Part shown: in pieces, positions 1-7,525 of the stretch | Numbering within the stretch: the stretch's first letter is position 1 | How the letters are laid out: each line of letters opens with the position of its first letter | Source of the DNA: Bacillus sp. AFS088145 | GTDB taxonomy: Bacteria; Bacillota; Bacilli; Bacillales; Bacillaceae_G | Direction: 5' to 3' | Length of the DNA stretch: 64,000 nucleotides | Assembly (NCBI RefSeq): GCF_002564465.1 | Contig: NZ_NUUX01000026.1 | Coordinates: 27,652 to 91,651, forward strand | Made by a program: the position numbers and the translations under genes | Notes under the pieces: generated by a model | The model's database searches: none | The model's input: the letters and a program-made list of their open reading frames with translations, nothing else | Told to the model about the DNA's origin: nothing

Positions 1-627
1 TCCAAGTGAAGTACACTGATCATTTAACCATTCTGTTCCGGATCTGCCAGTTGCAAATACTACATTTTTAGATTCGAATTTTTCTAAGTTAGTATCCAAA
101 AAAAATAGATTATTCTCCTTTTTAATATCTAGAATATCAACTTCAAAGCGAATATCAATCCTACTAGATAATGCGTTATATAGTCGTTCGAATATTTCTG
201 TTGAAAGACGTGTACCGAGATGTCTAACTTCAGTCGTTAACATATGTAACTTGCAATCCTCGGCTTTTTTAGCCAATTTTTCATTTACAGTTGAATATTT
301 TTGTACAGAACCTCCTCCAAAAAGACATAATAGATCGTCAACCTCTTTCATTAATTGTTCAAGATCAACTCTACCTACCTTTTGAGCTAATTCTCCCCCA
401 AATTCACATGAATAGTTAAATTTCCCTTCTGATTTACCAAGTCCTGCAAAGCCATAATATTTACCACAAACATCGCAATTGCATATTCCGCCTTTGTCTG
501 TAGCACAGGCCCTTTCCTCTAAAGACTTTCCTTTTTCCAAAATTAATACTTTTTGATTTGATTGTAATAATGTATATGCTAAAAAAATGCTACTTACACC
601 TGAACCGATAATTGTAATATCATACAT
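1..627 (-). CDS. FAD-dependent dehydrogenase, COG2509-like (C-terminus beyond window edge)
   Basis: The first 209 residues are present; the 3' end lies outside the window. The start is an ATG at 627 preceded by an AAGGTG ribosome binding site. The N-terminus carries the dinucleotide-binding motif IIGSGVSS at about residues 5-12, then a cysteine cluster CNCDVC, followed by GLGKSEGKFNY and EFGG. This resembles the C..C / GAGAxSDGKFN..EFGG arrangement of the uncharacterised FAD-dependent dehydrogenases of COG2509. The VVFATGRSG segment near the visible end is typical of the second FAD-contact region. Substrate and role are unknown. The family assignment rests on these motifs; a broader NAD(P)/FAD oxidoreductase is the fallback. 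Confidence 0.75.
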   Translation of the reverse strand, partial: MYDITIIGSGVSSIFLAYTLLQSNQKVLILEKGKSLEERACATDKGGICNCDVCGKYYGFAGLGKSEGKFNYSCEFGGELAQKVGRVDLEQLMKEVDDLLCLFGGGSVQKYSTVNEKLAKKAEDCKLHMLTTEVRHLGTRLSTEIFERLYNALSSRIDIRFEVDILDIKKENNLFFLDTNLEKFESKNVVFATGRSGTEWLNDQCTSLG

Positions 628-724
628 CTTTTTCACCTTCTTGATTTTTTCACTTATTCTAATTGTACAATAGTTACGATACTTAAGTGAAATCCTCAAA
701 TATTATTTGTCAGAAATTATCTAT

Positions 725-752
725 AAAAAAAACACGCCTTATTTAGCGTGTT
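725..752 (-). terminator. intrinsic terminator of the small toxin-like gene
   Basis: Read on the minus strand there is a 7-bp stem AACACGC/GCGTGTT with an 8-nt loop, followed by a run of eight T residues. The stem begins within the stop codon of the toxin-like ORF, so it most likely ends that transcript before the dehydrogenase gene. Confidence 0.75.
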
Positions 753-850
753 CAAGAATTTTTATTCTTATCCTTATCTTTAAACTCTAAAATGGCGATC
801 ACAAACATACCAAAGCTAATCATTAGTGATAAAACTTCGAAAGTAATTAT
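752..850 (-). CDS. putative holin-like type I toxin (TxpA/BsrE-like), noncanonical start
   Basis: A perfect AAGGAGG ribosome binding site (about 859-865) is followed 8 nt later by ATA ATT, then by an open frame of about 32 residues containing FEVLSLMISFGMFVIAIL and a charged tail, KDKDKNKNS. This hydrophobic pattern (FExLxLMIxFGxxVxAIL) is that of the small membrane toxins of Bacillus type I toxin-antitoxin pairs such as TxpA, BsrE and BsrG and the 'putative holin-like toxin' family. No ATG, GTG or TTG lies at the expected place, so translation would have to begin at ATA (850) or ATT (847), or the gene is a decaying copy. A terminator follows directly. No antisense antitoxin RNA could be identified with certainty. 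Too short for usual ORF calling. Confidence 0.6.
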   Translation of the reverse strand: MITFEVLSLMISFGMFVIAILEFKDKDKNKNS

Positions 851-1165
851 ACTAACCGCCTCCTTACTTTTAAGCCTTCCCGGAACCAAGTTTGTCCTAT
901 ACATTCAACTATCGTTTATTTTTAAAATTTTGAAACACTCTTCAAAATTGGGGAAATAATAACAGAAATAATGGAATTGTGCATTCAAAAAATTACATCG
1001 GTTTCATAATGGCTAATCTCAATTGTACTAAGAATGACCAAAAGCAACATTCATCCGAATATATGAAGTTTATCTTTGTTACTGGTAACCTAATTTTTTC
1101 CATAATTATTTTAGGTCTATTTTTTGTTAAAAATTGGAACAATATCACCGACAGGAGGAATATAA

Positions 1166-1396
1166 ATGGATCATTTTGAAGCATTTTTGAATAGTAAGAA
1201 TTGGATTGATAATGATTTAGATGCAAGATATATAAACATAAACCACCCTTATGCAATTTTAATTTCTGGAGAAGAAGGACAAATTACTTTAAGAGGAAAC
1301 ACTGGTATTGATAACGGTCAAAACGGAGAAGAAATTTTCTCCTTTACATCATTAAAAGAGCTTCAGGAGTGGTTTGAAGAAAATATTGGGGAATGA
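1166..1396 (+). CDS. small acidic protein of unknown function
   Basis: This is a 76-residue acidic protein with no membrane segment, beginning MDHFEAFLNSKNWID and ending LKELQEWFEENIGE. A strong ribosome binding site (ACAGGAGGAATATAA) lies just before the ATG, and a good terminator follows, so it is very likely a real single-gene transcript. I do not recognise the family. The regular alternation of aromatic and acidic residues suggests a small folded cytoplasmic protein, possibly of the immunity or Barstar-like size class, but this is only a guess. Confidence 0.65.
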   Translation: MDHFEAFLNSKNWIDNDLDARYININHPYAILISGEEGQITLRGNTGIDNGQNGEEIFSFTSLKELQEWFEENIGE

Positions 1397-1423
1397 ATTA
1401 GTTGTATTTATTAAATAATCCTA

Positions 1424-1462
1424 CTCATGCCAAAATTTAAAATTATTGGCTGAGTTTTTTTT
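1424..1462 (+). terminator. intrinsic terminator
   Basis: CTCA(T)GCCAA and TTGGCTGAG form a stem with one bulged base, followed by eight T residues on the plus strand. It ends the transcript of the 76-residue gene. Confidence 0.8.
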
Positions 1463-1603
1463 ATTTTATAACATGTAAAAAGCTTAAAAAAATTCAATTA
1501 ATCTAATAGATTGTAAAAATTAATTTTTTGAAATTAAAAAAGCAGTATACATAAAGGATATTGAAGCATTTGCAACGAATAATTTTCTTTGGAGGTGTTT
1601 GAT

Positions 1604-1828
1604 ATGAGCAGTAAAAATAATGAATTTAATTGTAATAAAGAAGATTTGTATCTTGAGGTAATCAACGAAATGAAAGGAATACAAATTCATTTATTAGAAG
1701 AGATCACTCGGTTGAACAGCGAAGTTAATTTTCTGATATCAGTTGTTCTACCAAATATAGATCGAGATAATTTAAATAATGATCAATTGGCCATGTTCGG
1801 TGAGATCGTATTGAATAAAAGAAGTTAA
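1604..1828 (+). CDS. small hypothetical protein
   Basis: A 74-residue protein starting MSSKNNEFNCNKEDLYLEV. The ATG at 1604 is chosen because GGAGGTG (1591-1597) lies 6 nt before it; a TTG further upstream would overlap that site. It has a central amphipathic helix (EITRLNSEVNFLISVV) and no signal peptide. I do not recognise the family. It stands alone between two AT-rich intergenic stretches; no terminator was evident after it. Confidence 0.5.
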   Translation: MSSKNNEFNCNKEDLYLEVINEMKGIQIHLLEEITRLNSEVNFLISVVLPNIDRDNLNNDQLAMFGEIVLNKRS

Positions 1829-2070
1829 ATACAATATTAAGTATTACGTAAAATTCTATCTAATGTAACTGAAGCAATCAATTCAAATCAAATTTTGTTT
1901 CGCAAATTACTTCTCTATTACCTCTTATAACTTTTACCACTTAAGATTGATTGTTAAATTGATGAACCGGAATCTATAGGTGTAAAAACATTTATAGTAA
2001 TGAAAATTATTTCAATGACAACTTATTTTTGTATTTAATTAAAATTCCAAAGCAATTACCGTTTTACACT

Positions 2071-2292
2071 TCAATCTTTTTTGGAAAAAACTTTACCGTT
2101 ATTCAATTGACACCAGTCCAAATCTGTTGTGTCACTGTATTTTGAGTTAAATTCATCTAAAGAAAGGAAAACTTCAATATTACCTTTTTCAAGCTCTAAA
2201 AGAAGCGTATATGGAGTTAAACCGTAAACATTAGAAACAGCAATTAATTCACCTATATGTATTTTTTCTGAAAAATCAATTTTATCTTCCAT
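2071..2292 (-). CDS. small hypothetical protein
   Basis: A 73-residue protein, MEDKIDFSEKIHIGEL..., with a good ribosome binding site (TTAAGGAGAGATTTAA) before the ATG. It appears soluble and beta-rich, ending in a lysine-rich tail. No family recognised. It is transcribed alone and convergently with the gene at 1604-1828. Confidence 0.55.
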   Translation of the reverse strand: MEDKIDFSEKIHIGELIAVSNVYGLTPYTLLLELEKGNIEVFLSLDEFNSKYSDTTDLDWCQLNNGKVFSKKD

Positions 2293-2462
2293 TTAAATCT
2301 CTCCTTAACCTTTAGAATTGATCGTCATAAATACTTTTATATACTGCCCTTAATACAAATATATCTTCAAAAATTCTTCAATATAAAATTTCGTAGATTT
2401 TAATTATATTAATCATACAAGTATAATCTTGATTACAAATTGACAAATGAATTCAAAATAGT

Positions 2463-2495
2463 AAAATGACTCAAGTATTTTTCTTGAGTCATTTT
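2463..2495. terminator. bidirectional hairpin without an obvious upstream gene
   Basis: AAAATGACTCAAG and CTTGAGTCATTTT form a perfect 13-bp stem with a 7-nt loop. The A/T ends allow termination in either direction. On the plus strand there is no coding region between 1828 and this site, so it may end an unannotated RNA or block read-through into scdA. Confidence 0.6.
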
Positions 2496-2584
2496 ATCGT
2501 TGGCTTAACTTACTGAAATAATTGTATTAATAGTATTATTTGTTTGTGTTTTATTAATTAATATTCTTATTCCTAAAAAATCTC

Positions 2585-2608
2585 AATTTGTGATTTATAT
2601 CACAAATT
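2585..2608. promoter_or_regulatory. FNR/CRP-type operator before scdA
   Basis: The sequence has perfect 10-bp arms, AATTTGTGAT and ATCACAAATT, around a 4-nt centre. It contains the TGTGA-N6-TCACA core bound by Bacillus Fnr and other Crp/Fnr-family regulators. It lies about 70 nt upstream of the scdA start and less than 1 kb from a (broken) Crp/Fnr-family gene, so regulation by oxygen or nitric oxide is a reasonable inference. Confidence 0.75.
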
Positions 2609-2676
2609 TATATCAATCTATTTGGTATTCTTTTTTTAGAAAAACAAAACAACAAAAATCTTATGGAGGTATTAAA

Positions 2677-3384
2677 ATGAATCAACCATTTAATGAGTTC
2701 TCTAAAATTAGTGAGATTGTAACTGAATTCCCAAAGGCAAGTGATCTATTTAAAACTTATCGAATTGATTTTTGCTGTGGTGGAAATAGACCTTTAATCG
2801 AAGTGATTGAAGAAAAAAAACTTTCAAAAGATTAAATTCTATCAAAACTAAATACCTTATATCACGAAAAAAAATTATCAAACGAAGTAGTAATTGATTT
2901 TAAAGAAGCTTCTAGTAGTGATTTAATCGAACATATCGTGAACAATCATCATCGTTTTTTAAATGTGGAATTACCTCTATTAAGTCCATATGTAACAAAA
3001 GTAATGCGTGTTCACGGAGAAACGCAACCTCATTTAGTAAGATTACACATGTTGTTCTTTGATTTAAAAACTGAATTAGAGGCACATAATTGGAAGGAAG
3101 AAACAACGGATTTTAAATTGATTTTAGAATATGAACAAAACCCAACTGATGAAAATTACATGAAATTAAATAATGTCGTTGGCGAATTAGAAAATGAGCA
3201 CAGTTCTGCTGGAGATATTTTAAAAGAATTACGTGAAATTACAAATGACTATATTCCACCAAAAGAAGCTTGTGGTACTTACCGCCTTGTTTATCAAAGA
3301 CTTGAAGCTCTAGAGGCTGATACATTCCAACATATCCATTTAGAAAATAATATATTGTTTAAACGAGCAATTGTTAGAAATTAA
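2677..3384 (+). pseudogene. scdA: iron-sulfur cluster repair di-iron protein ScdA/RIC (YtfE family), interrupted by one in-frame stop
   Basis: Reading from the ATG at 2677 (ribosome binding site TATGGAGGTATTAAA), the frame encodes a complete 235-residue ScdA/RIC protein except for a TAA at 2833-2835. The N-terminal ScdA domain has the DFCCGGNRPL motif. After the stop, the same frame continues to 3384 with the hemerythrin-like four-helix part: NNHHRF, MRVHGE, AHNWKEE, ENEHSSAGDIL and HIHLENN, which supply the iron ligands. ACGTYRLVYQRL near the end is strongly conserved in the family. The protein repairs Fe-S clusters damaged by nitric oxide or peroxide. A single GAA-to-TAA change would explain the interruption. 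An FNR-type box lies upstream. The C-terminal part could restart internally, but no good ribosome binding site was seen. A base-calling error cannot be excluded. Confidence 0.85.
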
Positions 3385-3432
3385 ACCTAGTTTATAAAAA
3401 TATAAAGGAGCATGACAATTCATTCTCCTTCT

Positions 3433-4124
3433 TTAGTTAAGTTCCGCTTGCAATTCTTCCATTTTTATGACAAAAAACCCTTCTGAATCAGCTTTAACTA
3501 ATTCCTTTTTTCTTAATTGATTTATAGTACGATTTACTGTCTCTCTGGATAAACCAATCATATTAGAAAGTTCGCGATTCGTAAAATGAGTTGTTATTTT
3601 ATATTGATTTTTATCTAAAGATACCCCATTTGATTTACATAGTCTCAGTAATAACATGATTACTTGATCATATGTATTTATGTAGTGTTTGTTCAACTAA
3701 TCTAGCTTGTAGATCAAATTATTTTTTCTCCGAGAAACATTATCAACTTAATACATAGTACAGGATATTTAATCAGAATTTGCTCAAATTCAGCGACTGG
3801 TGTGATAATTAACTCTGCTGTTTTAAGCACTTCAGCATGTGCTGGGAAGGTTCCTTTTCGAAATAAGCCAACATGTGGAAACATCTCTCCAGTTCGTGGT
3901 ACCGAAACAATTTGTTCTCTACCCGACTGATCAGTTATATGTATTTTTATTTTACCAGAGTGTATAAAAAACACGCGATCAAGTTTGTCACCTTGCAAAA
4001 AGAAAAATGATCTTGCTTTATATAATCTCATATGTGAAATATCCACTATCGATTGAAGCTCTTCATCCGAAAGATCTTTAAAAAGTGGTACTATTTTAAA
4101 ATGATTAAAAATCACATCTGACAT
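3433..4124 (-). pseudogene. Crp/Fnr-family transcriptional regulator with two frameshifts
   Basis: Residues 1-136 (from 4124) form the cyclic-nucleotide-binding-like beta-barrel of the Crp/Fnr family, with FFLQGDKLDRVFFIHSG and a dimer helix. The frame then stops at 3714. The C-terminal helix-turn-helix (NRELSNMIGLSRETVNRT) continues in another frame at 3433-3696. Removing one T near 3716 and one A near 3680 restores the family-typical join ...GEKIIDLQ / LVEQTLHNTYDQV..., giving about 229 residues, the usual length. Both lesions fall in short runs of the same base (TTT and AAA), so they could be real decay or sequencing errors. It neighbours the interrupted scdA and its FNR-type operator, suggesting that it once controlled that gene. 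There is no cysteine cluster for an Fe-S cluster. Confidence 0.85.
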
Positions 4125-4201
4125 TCAATATACTCCTCTATAAAAAATTCCTTCTACTTCGTTAAATACAAGTATTTACCTATCCACTTTATATAATTAA
4201 C

Positions 4202-4228
4202 AAAAAAAGACCCCTTTACTAGGAGTCT
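4202..4228 (-). terminator. terminator of adenine deaminase
   Basis: On the minus strand, AGACTCC pairs with GGGGTCT (one G-T pair) around a 7-nt loop and is followed by seven T residues. It lies just after the adenine deaminase stop codon. Confidence 0.8.
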
Positions 4229-4242
4229 ACATTTTATTCTAT

Positions 4243-5964
4243 TTATTCACCAGGAAAAACCGGAATAAATTTAAATTCATTTACATTAAATAAACCTTTA
4301 GTAGTTAGTTTTATACTCGGAATAACAGGTAGCGCTAGAAATGATAATGTTAAGAACGCGTTAAATGTATTGATTGGTCTAATTTGAAGTAATGATTTTT
4401 CAATTTGGTGTAAACCTGCTTCTACTTCTTCAGCAGATTTATTACTCATTAAACCGCCAATCGGTAATGATAATTTGGCAATTACTTTTCCAGATGATAC
4501 GACTACTATTCCACCGTTCATTTCTTCAATTGTTTTAATTGCAAGATACATATCATGATCATTCATACCGGCAACGATTAGTTGGTGTGAATCATGAGCA
4601 ATGGTTGTAGCGATTGCTCCCTCAATTAAATTTAAACCTTTAACAATTCCTAGACCAATCTCTTTTTCAGAATGATAGCGATCTAATACTGCTATTTTAC
4701 ATAAGTTTTCGACGACACTTGGAATAAAATGAGTATATTCACTTGATAATTTTTCAATTAAATGGTTTGTTACGATACTATTCGGATTAATTTCAATTAT
4801 ATTTGCAAGTGTTTTTAAGTCTGTTTTTAATTCAAGATCTTCAATCTTTAGATCCCCTAAGCTTACTTTTGAATTAATTAAATTAGACTCTTCATTTTTA
4901 ATTAGTTTACTAATTTGTTTGTTTTTAACGATAAACTCATTTTTACACCATACGTCTGCAACTTCTACTGATTCTAAGTCGTTTAAAAATACTAAGCTTG
5001 CTTCATATCCAGGAGCAATTGCACCTTTTTGCTTTAAACCATAGCATGTTGCTGGATTTAATGTTGCCATCGAATAGGCAGTCACTGGGTCAATTCCATA
5101 TTCGATTGCTGTTCGAATACAAAAATCAATCGAACCTTCTTTCATGATATCGTCTAAATGTTTATCATCTGTGCAATACATAATTCGCTGTGCATTTCGA
5201 TCATTTACTGCAGGTAATAAATCCTTTAGATTTCTTGCAGCGGACCCTTCTCTAAAAGCAACATATAGCCCTGCTCTCAGTCTTTCCAATACTTCCTGGA
5301 CATTTGTACATTCATGATCAGTTGAAATACCTGCATACGAGTATGTGTTAATTTCATTTTTAGTTAACCCAGCTAAATGACCATCGATCGGCTTTTGATA
5401 AGCGTGAGCTAATTTTAATTTATCGATCATTTGTTTTTCCATCGACATAACTGCAGGATAATCCATTACTTCAGCTAAGCCAAGTACTCTCGGATGTGTC
5501 ATAAAAGGCTCTAAATGCTCTGCATAAAGTATGGCTCCCCCACGCTCTAATGAGGTTGCAGGTACACAGGATGGTAACATAACTCTAACATCTAACGGAA
5601 TATTTTCTGAAGCGTCTAACATCATCTTAATTCCATCCACTCCAGAAACATTTGCGATTTCATGTGGATCACAAATAACAGTTGTTACTCCATGTGGTAG
5701 TACAGTTCTCGCATATTCACTAGGTAAAACCATTGATGATTCAATATGAACATGGGAATCAATAAAGCCAGGTGATATATATTTCCCTTCAGCATCTATT
5801 ACTACATTAGCCTCATAATCACCTATTCCAACTATTATTCCATTTGTAATTGCGATTGAATCTTCTATTATTTCTTTCGTAAAAACATTTACTATTTTCC
5901 CATTTATTATTAAAAAATCAGCCTTCTCAGCTTTTGTTGACGTTTTCATTTCATGTAGATTCAT
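4243..5964 (-). CDS. ade: adenine deaminase
   Basis: This 573-residue amidohydrolase deaminates adenine to hypoxanthine in purine salvage. The metal-binding motif HVHIESS is at residues 71-77, after GFIDS; PHEIAN, MDYPAVM, DGHLAG and CTDDKHLDD are further family signatures. The C-terminal adenine deaminase domain (HDSHQLIVAGMND) is complete, and the length is normal for AdeC. The start is an ATG at 5964 with an AGGAGG site 8 nt upstream. The leader contains a purine riboswitch and a hairpin that covers this ribosome binding site, so expression probably falls when guanine or hypoxanthine is plentiful. It is transcribed alone. Confidence 0.95.
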   Translation of the reverse strand: MNLHEMKTSTKAEKADFLIINGKIVNVFTKEIIEDSIAITNGIIVGIGDYEANVVIDAEGKYISPGFIDSHVHIESSMVLPSEYARTVLPHGVTTVICDPHEIANVSGVDGIKMMLDASENIPLDVRVMLPSCVPATSLERGGAILYAEHLEPFMTHPRVLGLAEVMDYPAVMSMEKQMIDKLKLAHAYQKPIDGHLAGLTKNEINTYSYAGISTDHECTNVQEVLERLRAGLYVAFREGSAARNLKDLLPAVNDRNAQRIMYCTDDKHLDDIMKEGSIDFCIRTAIEYGIDPVTAYSMATLNPATCYGLKQKGAIAPGYEASLVFLNDLESVEVADVWCKNEFIVKNKQISKLIKNEESNLINSKVSLGDLKIEDLELKTDLKTLANIIEINPNSIVTNHLIEKLSSEYTHFIPSVVENLCKIAVLDRYHSEKEIGLGIVKGLNLIEGAIATTIAHDSHQLIVAGMNDHDMYLAIKTIEEMNGGIVVVSSGKVIAKLSLPIGGLMSNKSAEEVEAGLHQIEKSLLQIRPINTFNAFLTLSFLALPVIPSIKLTTKGLFNVNEFKFIPVFPGE

Positions 5965-5970
5965 GTTTGT

Positions 5971-6080
5971 TTCCTCCTAAATATTTAGGAGAGAATATGC
6001 TATGTCATATCTCTCGTAGTCAAACTATATCGGCAGCTTGGTAGAAACTTTTGGACCGGTTATTTCCAAAATTATACGAG
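5971..6080 (-). promoter_or_regulatory. purine riboswitch (guanine class) with a translational expression platform
   Basis: On the minus strand the aptamer runs from 6080 to 6013. P1 is CTCGTA/TACGAG, followed by TATAAT, P2 TTTTGGA/TCCAAAA, then the invariant GTTTCTACC, P3 AAGCT/AGTTT and the J3/1 segment GACTACGAG. The C in GACTACG (position 74 of the xpt numbering) indicates guanine rather than adenine specificity. Downstream, CTCCTAAAT/ATTTAGGAG (5974-5991) pairs the AGGAGG ribosome binding site. An alternative stem, GAGAGATATG with CATATTCTCTC, overlaps both the 3' strand of P1 and the anti-ribosome-binding-site strand. Binding of the ligand would therefore favour the closed hairpin and switch translation off. 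No T-run follows, so a transcriptional terminator is unlikely. Confidence 0.85.
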
Positions 6081-6353
6081 CGTATTAAGAATTACTTTAT
6101 TTTTTAGGGCACAGACGAAAAAACAAGTCTTAGGACGTTGTCTTTATACTGACTCAATTAATTTAAAGTGAATAAACTTAATTAGCTACTATTTAATTGT
6201 AAAAAACTATATTGATAGTATTCTATTAAATTTTGACTCTAAAAAGCAATAACTATTTTAAGGGATTTAAATATAAAACAATTCATAATATTCTCGTTAA
6301 TGAATACTATTTTAAATGGGAAAGTAGGATGGTAATCATAGGAGGTATGTAGT

Positions 6354-7112
6354 TTGAACAAAGTCGTGCAAAAAAATCGAAGAAACCCTAATATTTTTAA
6401 TCATTTTTCATCCTATTCAAAAAAAAAGGACAATTTGTTTCAATTTACTTTTAATCGATTTGATTCGTTCCAAAGGCTAATAAAAAATGATGCACCAATA
6501 AGTATTAAACAGGACAAAATAATAAAGCAAAATTTAGCTTTTATAAGACTCGTTAATGTTTTACCTAAAAAAATAAGTTTAGACATTTATATTAATCGTA
6601 CAAAATTTATTTCGAATTTAACTTTTAAAGAATCAACTCACTATTTAGCTTTACCATCAGGGGTACACTTTGTTGAAATTTTTAAAACTAATGATCAATC
6701 AAAACCAATTCATTCAGAACAAATATCTTTACTTGCTGAACAAAATTATACGATAGCTATTGGTTATAACTTAGACCAAATTTCCCTGTTTTCATATATG
6801 GATAATCACACCTTGCCTCAAGGCGAAGCTAAAATCCGTTTTATTAATTTATCCCCTAATTCACCAAATCTAGATTTTGCAGTAAAGGCTGGTGAAGGCG
6901 ATGTTGTTTTCCCAAATGTCCCATACCGAAAAGCCTCAGAATATCTGCCTATATCGCCTATGACAGTTAATTTGGAAATACGATTAACGGGTACGAAAAT
7001 GATCATATTTCCTCTCTATAAATCAAAGTTTAAAGAAAATATAGTATATGATTTAATTTCAGTAGGGTGTGTTGAAGAGAACCCCAAATTTGACGTTATT
7101 ACATTATTTTAG
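6354..7112 (+). CDS. DUF4397 domain-containing protein
   Basis: A 252-residue protein with two DUF4397-type repeats (about residues 62-145 and 155-245). Each starts with the signature IRLVNVLP / IRFINLSPNSPNLDF, followed by YLALPSG or YLPISP. These immunoglobulin-like beta domains are usually found in secreted or surface proteins of Bacilli. Here no signal peptide is visible; instead there is a basic, low-complexity N-terminus (KNRRNPNIFNHFSSYSKKK). The start is a TTG 8 nt after AGGAGG. It is a single gene followed by a strong terminator. A spore or cell-surface role is possible but not shown. Confidence 0.8.
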   Translation: MNKVVQKNRRNPNIFNHFSSYSKKKDNLFQFTFNRFDSFQRLIKNDAPISIKQDKIIKQNLAFIRLVNVLPKKISLDIYINRTKFISNLTFKESTHYLALPSGVHFVEIFKTNDQSKPIHSEQISLLAEQNYTIAIGYNLDQISLFSYMDNHTLPQGEAKIRFINLSPNSPNLDFAVKAGEGDVVFPNVPYRKASEYLPISPMTVNLEIRLTGTKMIIFPLYKSKFKENIVYDLISVGCVEENPKFDVITLF

Positions 7113-7150
7113 ACCGTTCACTAGATAAATATCTTTTATATAAAATAAAA

Positions 7151-7177
7151 AACTCGGACTAATCATCCGAGTTTTTT
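7151..7177 (+). terminator. intrinsic terminator
   Basis: AACTCGGA/TCCGAGTT stem with a 7-nt loop, followed by six T residues on the plus strand. It ends the DUF4397 gene transcript. Confidence 0.85.
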
Positions 7178-7354
7178 ACAGAGTGTTGAAATATAAAATG
7201 GTCAAACGTATATTAAGTGAATCTTATTGGTAATATAATTCATTTTTTTGATCTAAAAGTGAGTTTACATGTTAATATGATTGAACGGTTTTATACTATC
7301 AACAAACTCTAGTAATTGTTTTATTCTTTGATGAATAAGTTGATTGGAACTAAA

Positions 7355-7500
7355 GGGGTGCTAAAACTCCTATGGGATAAGCGGGAAGGCTCCAGACCCC
7401 GCAGGGGCTCGCCGAGGAGGCTAAAGAATCTCGCCCCATGGAAAGCGAGAGCATCCCGTAGTGGAAATCAACATCACTAAACTCCTTTTACGAAATTTTA
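7355..7500 (+). repeat. intergenic repeat family A, copy 1
   Basis: A GC-richer stretch of about 145 bp inside AT-rich intergenic DNA. It contains CTCCTATGGGATAAGCGGGA, TCTCGCCCCATGGAAAGCGA and GTGGAAATCAACA..CACTAAACTCCTTTTACG. The same sequence, in inverted orientation, occurs at 22930-23081. No open reading frame. The type is common as a dispersed repeat in Bacillaceae genomes, to my recollection. Function unknown. Confidence 0.8.
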
Positions 7501-7525
7501 GTAATTTATTTGACAAGGTATTTTT

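Noticed and set aside
979..1179. 66-residue plus-strand open frame with one hydrophobic segment
   Set aside because: No ribosome binding site before either ATG, and its end overlaps the ribosome binding site and start of the well-supported gene at 1166.
993..1256. 87-residue minus-strand open frame
   Set aside because: It lies opposite the start of the gene at 1166, has no ribosome binding site, and its composition resembles the reverse of AT-rich intergenic DNA.
7355..7500. Repeat A as a tRNA, riboswitch or known structured RNA
   Set aside because: No cloverleaf or recognised aptamer signature; a dispersed repeat with an inverted copy elsewhere in the window fits better.
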